From Hemibagrus wyckioides (taxonomy: Eukaryota > Chordata > Actinopteri > Siluriformes > Bagridae): DNA of 64,000 nt. Below, one piece after another: positions 12,140-26,263 of this stretch; position 1 is the first letter of the stretch; each line of letters starts with the position of its first letter. A program made the translations under genes and the position numbers. Location of the stretch: contig NC_080718.1 of NCBI RefSeq assembly GCF_019097595.1, positions 24,705,157 through 24,769,156 of the forward strand, read 5' to 3'. The notes beneath the pieces are model-generated. The model was given only the letters and a program-made list of their open reading frames with translations, made no database searches and had not been told where the DNA came from.

Positions 12140-13135
12140 CAGTTGTAGTGGGGAAAAAATTATGTTGTGCTGCCAAAACAGCTGTGAACTATTAAGGCAT
12201 GGACTCCATAAGACTCTGAAGGTGTGCTGTGGATTCTGACACCAAGCTCCTATATGATGTGAGGATCAGATCAGAGCAGATCTATGGATCAGACCTGATT
12301 GTCCTGAACATCCCACAGATGCTCGATCAGATTGAAGGCCAAATCTCTTCTCTCTTCCTCGAACGTTTTCTGCAGTGTGGCAGGAAGTATTATCTTGCTT
12401 AAATTTGCTAGGGAGCATCATGAAGGTCTGCAGCAATGCTTAGGTAGGAGCTACCTGTCGAAAATAACATCCACATAAATGCCAAGGACACAAAGTTTCC
12501 CAGCAGAACATAATATATGCTAAAATGTAATATAATGATAAAGTAATTCACTAAATCCGAAGAGCACAAATTCACAGAGAGCTGAGACCATTTCTATAGC
12601 AGACAATAAAATACGTGGGTGATCTGGAGAATCTGGAAACCGAATGGAGGCCAAAGCTTTTGTCATGTTCCTCAATATATTTCTGAGCAATGCTTGCAGT
12701 GGAGGATGAAGGAGGCCACTGCCATTATGGAACATCATTACCATGAAGGTTGTACTTGATCCATATGCATGCCAAGGACACAAAGTTTCCCAGCAGAACA
12801 TCACCCAGGGCATCACACTGCCTCTGCAAGCTTGACTTCTTCCCACAGTGCACCCTGGTGCCATCACTTGCCCAGGTATGTGACCCACACGGACCACATG
12901 ATGTAAAAGAAAACATGATTCATCAGACCAGGCCTTCTTCTTCCATTGCTCCATGGTCCAGTTCTGATGCTGCAGAAGTCTACAGGAGTCGGCACGGTCA
13001 CTCTGATCACTCTGCAGCTTCATACACAGGAACCTGTGATGCTCTATGTGTCCTTTCTATTATTATAGCCAGAATTTACTTTTTCAGCAGTCTGTGCTAC
13101 ACTAGCTCTTCTGTGAAATCCAACCAGACAGGATA
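12140..13135 (-). mobile_element. decayed Tc1-type DNA transposon (transposase remnant)
   Basis: The minus-strand translation between about 12985 and 12620 keeps pieces of a fish Tc1-like transposase: HQNWTMEQWKKKAWSDES, FLLHHV, MAPGCTVGRSQA and VMPWVMFCWETL. These correspond to the catalytic DDE region, where the first Asp is in AWSDES. The reading frame is broken by stops and indels, so no active enzyme is made. Two segments, about 12320-12510 and 12610-12810, cover the same part of the element; both end in the stretch GCCAAGGACACAAAGTTTCC (12482 and 12772) followed by CAGCAGAACAT. So this is either one copy with an internal duplication or two truncated copies side by side. Terminal repeats could not be placed. 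Confidence 0.75.
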
Positions 13136-14099
13136 ATCTTCTTATTGACATTTGGGCATGTCATGTTGTATCTGATGTAGTAACAACAATTTAACAATTC
13201 CTACATCTTTGTGATGATGCTGTTTCGCAGTAGCTTTAATAGCTCTAGTCAGAAGTCAGTTAGCTAGCTAGAAATGAGATGCCAAGTCGATATGAGTTGG
13301 CTTCTCACTGTATAGTTAGCTGTGAAAATGGAAGAGCTAATTAAATGTTCAATCAAGACGTCCAGAGATAATCAATGAGAATTTTACGGGTGTAAGTGAG
13401 CTAGCCAGCTAAAAATATGACTACTGTTGTATATGAGTTGGTTGCTAGCTGTTTAGTCAGATAACTGAGAGAGTAAGAGGGAAAAATGAAATGTTTGTGA
13501 TAATATAAAGCACATCATGATGTTGTTGTTCTTTTGGCTGCTCCCTATTTGAGGTCACCACAGCGGATCATTTGGTCCGCATGTTTCGATTTCGATTTTT
13601 TTTTTTATTTTATAATTTCTTTCTTGACAACAAACCACCCAAATGCATTCTGAGCTGCTGTGAGACAGCAAAATACAATCTAAACTGAAGTTGACTAAAA
13701 TTTAAATGTCTTTTGGACTGAAGGCCTAGAAAGTAAAAATTCATGAAAGTTTCCTGTTTCATTGGGGGTAAAAAAAGCTTTTCTCTTTTTGTCACTGAGC
13801 TGCTAGCTAGCTGCTAGTTATCTGTCCTAGTTTCTGCTCTAGGACATAGATTTTTAAGATTGAGAGGAATCCCGCTCATAAGCACTGTTTTGAGTTTTCT
13901 ACATCTGTGGTTCTCACAGTTCGGGTCTGGAGGCCTTGAGAAGTCTGTCAAGTTTAGCTTTTTGTTTTCTCACAAACCACCATTATCAAAGCCGTAATGC
14001 TTATGGTATGTAAATATTATTTTTTAATTTATTAAATTTGTAATAAAAAATAATAGGCTCTGTGAGTGAGAGAAAGTTCAGAAAAATGATGGTTCCAAA

Positions 14100-14130
<31 letters not shown>

Positions 14131-14160
14131 GTAAACAAACAAACAAACAAATAAGTAATT
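13136..14160. other. intergenic, weak tandem duplication, no gene
   Basis: Two similar segments near 13285 and 13427 share TATGAGTTGG followed by TAGCTGT, suggesting an old duplication about 140 bp apart. AAAT and AAAC runs lie at 14095-14150. Nothing coding is recognised. Confidence 0.4.
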
Positions 14161-14177
14161 TAAATAATGTGTCTAAT

Positions 14178-14179
<2 letters not shown>

Positions 14180-14251
<72 letters not shown>

Positions 14252-14252
14252 T

Positions 14253-14300
<48 letters not shown>
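14180..14300. repeat. TA dinucleotide repeats (two blocks)
   Basis: Long alternating TA runs at about 14180-14247 and 14259-14297, separated by TTTTTAAAT. The open frame across them is a repeat artefact. Confidence 0.95.
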
Positions 14301-14305
<5 letters not shown>

Positions 14306-16051
14306 TAATTATTTTTTTAAATTTATTTTCTTATTCATTTATTTATTTAAAGAACACCTTTTGAGAACACCTGATCTTCACAGCCAATCAAATGTTATTA
14401 ATTTAACAATTAATGAGTAAATAATATTGAATTTTAATATTGAATAAAACAAGCAACAGTCTGCCGCTGTGCAGTGTTCCACTTTTCCTCGTATCAGTCT
14501 GTTTGTGGAGTTTATATCATAACGCGGGTGTAAAAACTCAGTACAGGTGAAATGTGTTTAATGTATGATGTCTTTTTTACACCTTTAGATTTCTTCTTTC
14601 TTCTTTTTTTAGCCTCAGCTCGCATTCTTATTGGACGACCCGAGAGCTGGCAGCACCACAGAGGGGCAACATCCCATGGAGAGCATTACATGAAGGCCAT
14701 TTGAGGAAAGTGACAGACTACAGCACCACCAAGAGCGAGAGAGAGAGCACTGAGTGCAGATCAGAAGATACACACACACCTGTAGAGGAGAATAAACCTC
14801 CACTGGAAAATGTCGGGCAGTCACAAGTATGGGTAACGAGGGATGATTTCTAAGAAACCTATTGTAGTAGAAAGATAACGACTCTGAAGGTAATCTCTGC
14901 TGGATAAAACGATCTGAACGTGATGAGGATTTTTCGCAGAACTGGACTGTTTTCTCTCTCTAAGAAACATAATGGTTTAAAAGAAAAACAATTCTATTCA
15001 GATAAATATCCTGTACATCCCAGTTATATGTCTATATCTATAATAGCAACATGTTTATTTATTGAATTGAGTGCAAAAGTTTGCACACCCTGGGACGAAA
15101 AAAACAAAGAACAAAGGTTTTCTAGTAGGTTTCATTATCACGAATAATGGAAATGGTCCAATATTTTATGTTAATGAATTAATAATGGAAATTATATCTA
15201 ATTATATCTATAATAACTTATACAGCATGTCCATTTTTTGCCTTTCATATTCTCTAAGCCTTTACATTATAATATTCTTCCAGACAGGGCCATAAAAATT
15301 TTTTTTGTCCTTTTTGGTCATTTTTCCCCCAGTTAATTTTATTTGTTGTGGACACCTGGCCTTCACCTTACATCTCTGGCTTTTCCAGAGGGAATTATAA
15401 TTTCATCTCTCTCTTTTTTGTCTTGTTGCCCTCTTCATGAAAGATAAATGAGCCCACTTTATACTGATTTTCTATTTCCAAATTTCTGATGTGGTATCTG
15501 ATATTCGTGAAATTATTCATTTTTGTACCAGATTTTGTACCTATTTTTTTTATTTAGCAATCTTATTATATCTTATGCTATATTTTAATAGATAAGACCT
15601 CTTTATTGATATATGGTGTCCAAAAAGTCAGGAACCAGTGAGACTAGCATAACAAGTGAGAGACTGGAAAATAGTATAATTAAATTATAAAATTAATTAA
15701 TTAGAACATAAATAAAAAATAAAATAAATAAATAAAAAATAAATGAATGAATAAATAATCAAATAAATAAATGCAAAAAAAAAAATAACAATAAAAATTA
15801 ACAGCTTAAAAATATAACAAATTTAAAAAAATATAACAAATTAAAAATAAACAAAAAAAACACTGAGGCAAATTCACGACAAAAAAAAACAAAAAACAAA
15901 CATAAAACAGAATTTGGAGGAATAAAATACTGCAAAAAAAAAAATTCTTCAAATTAAACTATAGAAATGTTAACATTGTGTCATTTAGGGGTCATTATTT
16001 TGCAGCACAGGAGCACAAACATGAGGTCCAGCTGGTACCGAACCTAAACTT

Positions 16052-16085
<34 letters not shown>

Positions 16086-16329
16086 GCACAAACACGCACA
16101 ATTAAATAAATGTGTTTCTGTATACTCAGTCCCTTCCATTACCCATAAAGAAACATGTCTCAGCTTGGCTACTTAATGAAAGGGGAGACAGACAGACGGA
16201 GAGTAAGTGAGAATGAGAGAATAAGTGAGCGAGCGAGAAAAGAGAGAGTGACAGTAAGACACAGAGAAGGAGGGGGTGTAAGATAGATAGATAAAGAGAA
16301 AGAGAGAGAGAGAGAGAGAGGGAGAGAGG
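14301..16329. other. intergenic; possible DNA-transposon debris, no gene
   Basis: 14600-14830 is complex sequence that might be conserved or an old repeat. 15065-15100 contains GTGCAAAAGTTTGCACACCC, resembling ends of fish Tc1-type elements, and 15612-15640 has TCCAAAAAGTCAGGAACC; neither could be tied to a full element. 15690-15960 is A-rich low complexity. CA (16055-16082) and GA (16298-16330) runs follow. Confidence 0.35.
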
Positions 16330-16560
16330 GAGGGATAGAGAGCTCCATCTTGTTCTAATAGCTCATTATTGTTGATTAGGAGGGTCTTTTCTAGATGGCT
16401 GCTACCTTTTTTTGCCGCTAATGTTTTTGGCACCTCTTTACCGTCTCACCCACATTAATGGCACGGAGCCTAAAGCATGCTGGCACAACATTACAGCATG
16501 GCAAATAGGCACAACAAATACAGCCTTAGGATGGACCTTAAGAAACGCCATTGTCCTTGT
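16330..16560. promoter_or_regulatory. candidate conserved non-coding element
   Basis: A 230-bp island of complex sequence between a GA run and a GT run. It contains GCTCATTATTGTTGATTAGG (16361-16380), CCGCTAATG near 16415 and CATTAATGGC near 16453. Homeodomain and SOX-type cores are dense. It lies about 7.7 kb upstream of the vax1 start. Function is inferred from texture. Confidence 0.35.
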
Positions 16561-17999
16561 GTGTGTGTGTGTGTGTGTATGTGTATACTAGCAGAAGACG
16601 GTTATTAGCTCGGAAGTACACAGAGACGCCTCTATTGTGGAAATCTTGTGGAAAATAAACCTCACGTTACACCCACAATGAGATTACTCGACATCCGTCA
16701 CTCAGAAGTGGATCAAAAATCGGATTATTTAGATTAGTCGAGTCATAATTCCATAATCCGTAATGTAGGAATTTTAGTGCATGCGCTTAACACGTGTAGT
16801 CAGTGATAAACACACATTTACAGAGATAGAGAGAGAAAAAGATATTTATATAGAAATATATAGCACATTTTAACACCAGGATGGAAGATGAAATAAAAAA
16901 TAATATCCAGTAAAAGGCACAGAAATATAGGAATTACTCAGCAGAGGTTCACTGTTTGTAGTGCTGTATATGTATCTGTTCATATCTTGGATATGAAAAA
17001 TAAATAGAGGATAAGAATCAGAAAGGAAAATAAGCAGAGAGACAGAATAAAGTGTGTTTTAGGAACTATACCGAAGAAAATCACTACACAACTAACAACT
17101 AACGCTGGACATGCCTGTGTCCTGGGAATCAGATTAAAACAAATGACCAGCGAGGATCTAAGCAGATTGACTTAAACAGAAACTTGCTGCTCTACAGATA
17201 CAGAGGGAAAAAGCTCAAATTCAGCACAGTAAATATTTCAGTATTCAGTAACTAATGCTTTGGTGTGTGATGGACAATTACAGTATTTGTGCACTACTAT
17301 TATTCTGCTTTACATAAAAAACAACTAAGAAAAAGAAATTATACATGGTGACTGGTCAAATAACAATAAAAGTTGATCTATTGTGTTATTGTGTTGCTGT
17401 AGAACATCAGTAATGTTAATATAGACTGCAGAGTTACTGATCACGTTAGCTTACTTAACTAACTAAAGCCTAACTAGCCATGCACGACATAATTAATATA
17501 ATGACAGATTTATTCACATACACAATAAAATCCTTCAATTCTGCGAGCTAACATTACATTCATATTGAAGTGAATGGCCATTATGATGACCACAGCACGT
17601 GCTCACCTCGCCATGTTAGTGAGGCAGAGCAGGTATCTGAATATGAAAGAGTCTTTCTTCTGTTCTACTGAAACAAATCCTGACAGGGTCATGGGTGTAC
17701 AGGTAGTGAGATGGGGTCAGGGTTTTCTTCCATCGTAGGCTACAGGATTTCAGGCTGTGACACTGAGGTTTTTAATGTTCTACCCAACCGTTTGCGCGCG
17801 CTGCATGTAATACGTTGGTTCTGAAATAGTGCGCGCGCTGTAATTGGACAACTGTTTTTTTAAATACATGTAACGAGAGATGTGGGATAATGTAGTGGAT
17901 ATATTTGTTACTTCAAAATGTAGTGGAGTGAAAGTAAAATGTCTCTAATAGTTTTTAAACTTTAGTAAAGTACAGATACGGCAAAAAAGATTCTTAAGT
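16561..17999. other. intergenic, no gene
   Basis: No coding signal. GT repeat at about 16559-16585. A CpG-rich decamer GCGCGCGCTG is seen near 17797 and again near 17831. Otherwise unremarkable AT-rich sequence. Confidence 0.5.
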
Positions 18000-18927
18000 A
18001 CTGTACTATACTATACTATACTCTTATACACCACCACAAATGGTTTAATCCTACTATACTATACTATACTATACTATACTATACTATACTCTTATACACC
18101 ACCACAAATGGTTTAATCCTACTATACTATACTATACTATACTATACTATACTATACTATACTATACTATACTATACTCTTATACACCACCACAAATGGT
18201 TTAATCCTACTATACTATACTATACTATACTATACTATACTATACTATACTCTTATACACCACCACAAATGGTTTATTCCTACTATACTATACTATACTA
18301 TACTATACTATACTATACTATACTCTTATACACCACCACAAATGGTTTATTCCTACTATACTATACTATACTATACTATACTATACTATACTATACTATA
18401 CTATACTCTTATACACCACCACAAATGGTTTATTCCTACTATACTATACTATACTATACTATACTATACTATACTATACTGTACTCTTATACACCACCAC
18501 AAATGGTTTATTCCTACTATTCTATACTATACTATACTATACTATACTCTTATACACCACCACAAATGGTTTATTCCTACTATACTATACTATACTATAC
18601 TATACTATACTATACTATACTATACTATACTATACTGTACTCTTATACACCACCACAAATGGTTTATTCCTACTATTCTATACTATACTATACTATACTA
18701 TACTATACTATACTATACTATACTGTACTCTTAAACACCACCACAAATGGTTTATTCCTACTATACTATACTATACTATACTATACTATACTATACTATA
18801 CTATACTCTTATACACCACAACAAATGGTTTATTCCTACTATACTATACTATACTATACTTTACTATACTATACTATACTATACTATACTATACTATACT
18901 ATACTATACTATACTATACTATACTAT
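18000..18927 (+). repeat. composite satellite: TATAC pentanucleotide runs punctuated by a 33-bp unit
   Basis: Runs of TATAC (about 4-15 copies) alternate with a near-constant spacer containing TCTTATACACCACCACAAAT and GGTTTAATCC/GGTTTATTCC. Spacers begin near 18021, 18090, 18178, 18251, 18325, 18407, 18485, 18547, 18641, 18727 and 18807. Early copies read TTTAATCC and later ones TTTATTCC, so the array has two homogenised blocks. The 329-residue open frame (18269-19258) is an artefact of the repeat. Confidence 0.95.
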
Positions 18928-19080
18928 AGATTCAAGATTCAAGAAGCTTTTATTGTCATTTCAACCACATACAGCTGGCGCAGTACATAGTGAAATGAAA
19001 CAACGTTTCTCCAGGACCTGGTGCTACATAAACATACAACAACAAGTTCAATACAAAACAACAAACAACACCACAGAGCT
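18928..19080 (-). mobile_element. 3' end of a retroelement inserted in the TATAC satellite
   Basis: A unique-looking 150-bp insert splits the satellite. Read on the minus strand it ends AATAAAAGCTTCTTGAATC followed by a second TTGAATC. The same kind of tail, AATAAAGTTCTTTGAATC plus TTGAATC, ends the element at 56691-57109. This supports a non-LTR-type 3' terminus with short tandem repeats. Confidence 0.5.
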
Positions 19081-19530
19081 ACTATACTATACTATACTAT
19101 ACTATACTATACTATACTGTACTCTTATACACCACCACAAATGGTTTATTCCTTCTATACTATACTATTCTATACTATACTATATTTTTATACACCTCAA
19201 CCAAATGGTTTCCTCAGTGGTTTCATGGTACTCCGTGGTTAAAATGTTGGACTTTTAGTCAGAAGGTTGTGAGCTTGAATCCCACGACCACCAATCTACC
19301 CCTGCTCGGCCCCTGAGCAAGGCCTTTAACCACTGCTCAGTTGTATAAATAAGATACATGTAAGTCGCTCTAGAAAAGAGGGTCGGCTGTATGCCATAAA
19401 TGTAAATGCTATCATTGTAAACATCACATCCAAGTGTTTTATTCCTACTATACTATATTATACTATACTATACTATACTATACTATACTATACTATACTA
19501 TACTATACTATACTATACTATACTATACAT
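19081..19530 (+). repeat. continuation and decay of the TATAC composite satellite
   Basis: TATAC runs at 19081-19120, 19156-19185 and 19447-19530, with two more spacer copies near 19122 and 19188. The last spacer is degenerate. A SINE sits between the second and third runs. Confidence 0.85.
19224..19410 (+). mobile_element. tRNA-derived SINE, family 1
   Basis: Starts with an A-box-like TGGTACTCCGTGGTTAAAAT and carries a B-box-like GGTTGTGAGCTTGAATCCC. The body CCCCTGAGCAAGGCCTTTAACC and the 3' part TAAGTCGCTCTAGAAAAGAGG follow. Three relatives are at 39838, 47962 and 48509. Confidence 0.75.
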
Positions 19531-20259
19531 TTATATCATACTTTATTATCTGTAAGAGCAGGATGCTGTAATATAAGTATGTCAGTGTATTTCTAAATGC
19601 TCTGTATCCTGGATGGGGAAGAGAGACAAAGGGACAGACAGAAAGACAAAGAGGCAGAGACGCAGTCAGACAGACAAGATCTCAGAGACAGACAGGCAGA
19701 CGGACAGAGAAACAAAAAGATGGAGAGTAGGACTGACAGAGAAAGAGACAGACAGAAAGAAGGACAAAGTAAGACAGATGGTGTGATAAAGTAACAGACA
19801 GACACATAAAGAGACATGTAGACAGAAGATAAGGAGGCAGACAAACAGACAGAGCGCCACATACAAAGACAGGATGACAAAAACAGACAAAGATAATGAT
19901 ACAGAAAGACAAAGAGACAGACAGAAGGACATAGACAAACACAAAGACATGAAGACAAACAGACAGACAGTAAAATAAAGAAACAAAGATAGCGAGACAC
20001 AAAGACAAATAAAAAGAAAGAGACAGACAGACAATAAGGGAGAAAGAGACTGTATTACAGTAGCATACACTTAGTTGCACCAAAAGCATTCAGTGCACAA
20101 GCAAGACACATCAGACATGTTTTATAAAAATATAACTTAACACTTTCACACACAGTGTCTACCATGCAGTACAGTATTAGTAAAAAAAGAAGTAATTTGA
20201 TTCTGTCCTGTTCTGTCCTTCAACAGAAGTGTTGAAGACAGGAAGTGCACATGACAAAC
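19531..20259. other. intergenic, degenerate GACA-type low complexity
   Basis: 19615-20050 is rich in GACAGACAGA and AAAGAGACAGA words. It resembles a decayed GACA array; all its minus-strand open frames are Cys/Leu/Ser repeat translations. Confidence 0.6.
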
Positions 20260-21000
20260 CAAACACACCGCTGGTGGTATAAAAGAAAGTAGAGGACACT
20301 GAGCTGCATTTGTAATCTTAATCTTGATCTGGTGCGGACTTTCATCCATTTCACTTCAAATTTAGATTTTTCTTCCCCACAAGCGATGGGTCCTGATGGA
20401 GAGGAGGATGTGTCTCCTTTTCTCAAATCAATTTTTTTCCCCCCTCATTTGCACTAGCTTTCTGAAATGAAGAAACATAAAGACACGGTTGGCCTCGCAT
20501 AGAAAATCACTCAGGCTTGCATCCAACCGATTCCTGCACCTGAGCTGAATGGCCTATCAAAACAAGAGTGTTACTCACACACTCAACAATGAATACAAAA
20601 AAAAAAAAAAAATACCAGATTGCCATCTTGCCAAGTTGAACATAATGAAATGTTTGCTCTGGTTTTATCATCATGATACGGTGCAGCTCCGTTTACTGCT
20701 CTCTGACAATCTCTGACAGATTGTTTGTGAGTAATAAAAGGATCTCTGGCCATTTTCAGACGGAAATGATTTCCTTTCTGAATAGAGGGCATACGTCTGT
20801 ATTCCCTCTTGCGCTGACCTTCACACACACATACACACACACACACGCAAACACACATATAGGCCCTATCGGCAGCCCTTCATTTTCTTGCTGCACACAC
20901 TCATTGGAAAATCAATACAGACACATCATCTCGCCTCTCCGTGGCTCGACACCTTCTGCTACTCACAACAGAGGACCAAATACCTGCAGGAGGAGTGTCA
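20260..21000. promoter_or_regulatory. candidate long conserved non-coding block
   Basis: About 700 bp of complex, repeat-poor sequence between a GACA-rich tract and a TG run, interrupted only by poly-A at 20598-20612 and CA at 20823-20855. Motif-rich parts include 20450-20570 and 20690-20800 (for example TCTCTGACAG twice near 20699 and 20711). It could be a distant vax1 enhancer or an unmapped transcript. Inference only. Confidence 0.3.
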
Positions 21001-21026
21001 GTGCTCCCCAAACATGGTACTATGAC

Positions 21027-21028
<2 letters not shown>

Positions 21029-21059
<31 letters not shown>

Positions 21060-21070
21060 GTGTGTGTGGG
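21029..21070 (+). repeat. TG dinucleotide repeat
   Basis: A run of alternating G and T ending in a G run near 21068-21076. Confidence 0.9.
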
Positions 21071-21634
21071 GGGGGGCTTTTGAGAGTTTGCTTGAGGAAT
21101 GTCACTGCAGGATTTGGCCTTAAACGCATCTCTTATTATAAAGAGCATCTTGAGCAGTAAGATGGATGAAGTCGAGGTCGTAGCCTATAGACTATAATTC
21201 AGAATGGAGGGGAAAATTGCACTGGTGGAGTAAAGAGAGTAGATTTTGTGCACTTTTCAGTCACATCCTGAGAGCGACATATACATGCGGAATTTAGTAC
21301 ATGATGTAGTTTTGTAGTTTACGTCAGAAAACATTGTCACACTTAGTGGTTTAAAAAAAAAAATCCTGCCAAAGAGGAAAGTAAAATACGAGCGAAGAGG
21401 GGGAAAAGCAATATATTAAAAAAATATAGTGCATGTGCCAGACCTCAAAACACATCAAAACACAGTTTAATGACAAACGCAAGTGAATTTAAGAATATAA
21501 TCTAATCTAAATCCCTATTAGAGATTAACTAACAAAAATCTCAAATTAGTGCTACATTGTGGTCTTCAGTAAGATTTGATTAGAACAAAAAACACACACA
21601 TTTAAAACTGATGCACAATGTAAATAAGCAAAAT

Positions 21635-23580
<1,946 letters not shown>

Positions 23581-23738
23581 GGCTTTGGTCATTCGCAGTG
23601 TGCTAGAAGTCCCTATTAAATCTGATCGTCTTTAAAAAAATCTCTGCAGCTTATGTTACAGCACCACCACATGGTCATACACTGACATAACACCTTACTT
23701 TGAATTTACACGTCTGAGCAAATACCTGACCAGTAAAA

Positions 23739-23740
<2 letters not shown>

Positions 23741-23802
<62 letters not shown>
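23741..23802 (+). repeat. ATT trinucleotide repeat
   Basis: About 20 uninterrupted ATT units. Confidence 0.95.
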
Positions 23803-23805
<3 letters not shown>

Positions 23806-24838
23806 CAGAATAGTTTGTTACCTATATATTTTACACCCCCTACACCCAAGCATGTTACTTTAAAATTAAAATTTTATTTGTCTGAGCAAATATTCAATAT
23901 TCAGTAGCCAGTTTGCTCCCAGTTCCACTGTTACAACTCCACCATCTTACACACCACCACCACCACAATCAGGCTGCAGGCAGAAGGACTAATAATAGGG
24001 CTGTAAATGACACCAGTTCAACCTGTTTGTTAATTAATAATTAAAATGAAACATGTGATAAACACAACATCACAGAGAATGACCCTGTGGTAATTATGTA
24101 ATTAAAGTATTAGTTTTATTTTCTTGCTCACTTTAAGGGTCGGTCTTGCTGAGTGACGAGACACAGATTCTTCTAAGATGTGAAAAATGTGCCAAAACCA
24201 GGCACAAAAAAGTTGAACTTCTTGCTCTACCAAAACAAGTCTACACTTTTGTGACACGCAACCTTGCTGCTATCTTATTATCTACTGTTTACTGTGACAA
24301 TTCCATATAAATTTTCAAACACTATTATACTAGGACAATATTTATACAATTACAGTATTAAAAAGAATAAAGCAAAAATAAATAAAGAAAGAAAAATAAA
24401 GAAAAAAAGTAGAAAAACAAAATCTAAAAAACTTGTCAAAACACAAATCAAAATTTTATATCATAGCAAGAAAAATCAAGTTAAATCGTTAAATTTTAAA
24501 ATATTTTTTAAAAAATATTTTCTTTTATTATTATTGATCAAAGTACATTGTAACCTTGAAGTGAAATCAGATGAGAACAGCAAAACATATGACAAAGCTC
24601 ATGATATCAAAAAGATCAATTAATGATGAGCTAATATTCAGATTTTCTTATATCAAGCTCTACACCAAATTCTACATTTATCTGTACTATACTATGCAAT
24701 ATAAGACTATACTGTGATAAATATAAAGTTTTTAATATTTTTTTTACACTTTTAATTATTATTCTCACAACTCCATTGTGACCATTGTGAAAATTTGATG
24801 AGATCAGCAAAATACGTAGAGCTTATGACAAAAAAACA

Positions 24839-24870
<32 letters not shown>

Positions 24871-25337
24871 TTTCAATAAATTAAAAATAAATATATCGAA
24901 AAATAAATGATATTCATTTCAGTCTCTAAAATGTTCCTGGTTCAAGCATGCCTTAATAATTCTACACTAAATTCTACATTAATTTATACAACATTATACT
25001 ACCATACGATAGTATTTAATACGAACACAACCATACACTGTACGATGTGTAATGAAATGCTTTTTGATGGTTTGAGACATATGCTACCATACAATACGAT
25101 ACTATATCTTACTACACCATACTGTATGATATGATCCACGCAATATTGTATGATATCATACAATACTGTATGATTCTAAACCATAATATACTATATAATG
25201 ATATTAATAATAATATTATTATTACTACTACTAGTACTACTACTACTACTAATAATAATAATAATAATATAGCATGCTGCACTAAAGATTATATTGTTAC
25301 GACTAATTAAAATATCAGTAATATTTACATTATAATA
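23803..25337. other. AT-rich intergenic sequence, no gene
   Basis: No coding similarity. TTTA run near 24840-24870, ACTA/TAATAA runs near 25205-25270, and TATAC-like decay products near 24960-25200. Confidence 0.6.
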
Positions 25338-25345
25338 TTTACAAT

Positions 25346-26263
25346 CAGGGGCATTTCTAGGATTTGAAAACACCAGGGGCTAATTAGGGAGAGGGGGTAA
25401 GCAAGAATAACAAGTTTGGGAAGAGCTTTTTAATGTAATATTGTTTAATAATACACACAGATTAACACAAACAGTATGCAACTTTAGAAAATTGAATTCT
25501 ATCTTTTTTCTGACTCCTCCCATCATTTCAGAGTCTTGCTACTAAAAAAGGAGTTCATTAAATTCATTACATTTTCTCTCTCACAGGTATGCCATGCAAT
25601 ATTATCTCTTTTACAGCTTGTGTGTGAAGCAGTGTCGTGTAGATCCTTTATTATTATCATTTTACAATAATCTATATTCTATAGATATATCTATATGCAC
25701 CTCTTATTTCAGAGAGTATCTCCGAGACTTGACCTGAGCAAAACGGTCAGTTACCATACTAGTATTTTTAGTGCTGAGAATTCCTTTATCAATAGACAGA
25801 ACACCTGAATGATGGAGTCTGTTCTGGCCCATTGTTCGCCTAAGCCATGTATGTATTTTAACTTAAATACTGCATTAGCTGAATAATAGAAAGTCATGAT
25901 GTTCAGACTGTAATGTCTTAGTGCTTTAACAGCTTATATTTTATTTAGATCTATATTTAATTCAAGGCTTTTGTACATACTGGGTATGGAATAATATTCA
26001 AAAAGGTCCTATATGTCAGGGGTTTTCAGAATCAGAGACAGTGGGCCTCCTTTTTGACACAACATGGATTTGTTAGCCGACTTTTTCAACTGTGTTAACA
26101 TTAAATATTAGAAGTTAGGCTAATATCTCAATAATAAGACTCTTGTGTTTTCTGACAGTTTTTGTAAAGGCTGTAAGGTGTTTTAGTCACGTGGTGTGTG
26201 AGTGTATATAGGTGTGATCGACTTAAAACGGCGCCTGAATGATTAGTCCTAGCGACGCCCTTG
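25346..26263. mobile_element. non-autonomous hAT-type DNA transposon (918 bp)
   Basis: Left end CAGGGGCATTTCTAGGATTT and right end, read inward, CAAGGGCGTCGCTAGGACTA form imperfect terminal inverted repeats. The element is flanked by TTTACAAT (25338-25345) and GTTACAAT (26264-26271), an 8-bp target duplication with one mismatch. CAGGGG-type ends plus an 8-bp duplication are the hAT superfamily signature. There is no transposase frame inside, so it must have been moved in trans. Confidence 0.75.

Noticed and set aside
15065..15640. Tc1-end-like GTGCAAAAGTTTGCACACCC and a TCAGGAACC motif
   Set aside because: No matching opposite end or transposase was found, so no element could be bounded.
18269..19258. 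329-residue Tyr/Thr/Ile-Leu-rich open frame
   Set aside because: Product of the TATAC composite satellite running into a retroelement fragment and a SINE.
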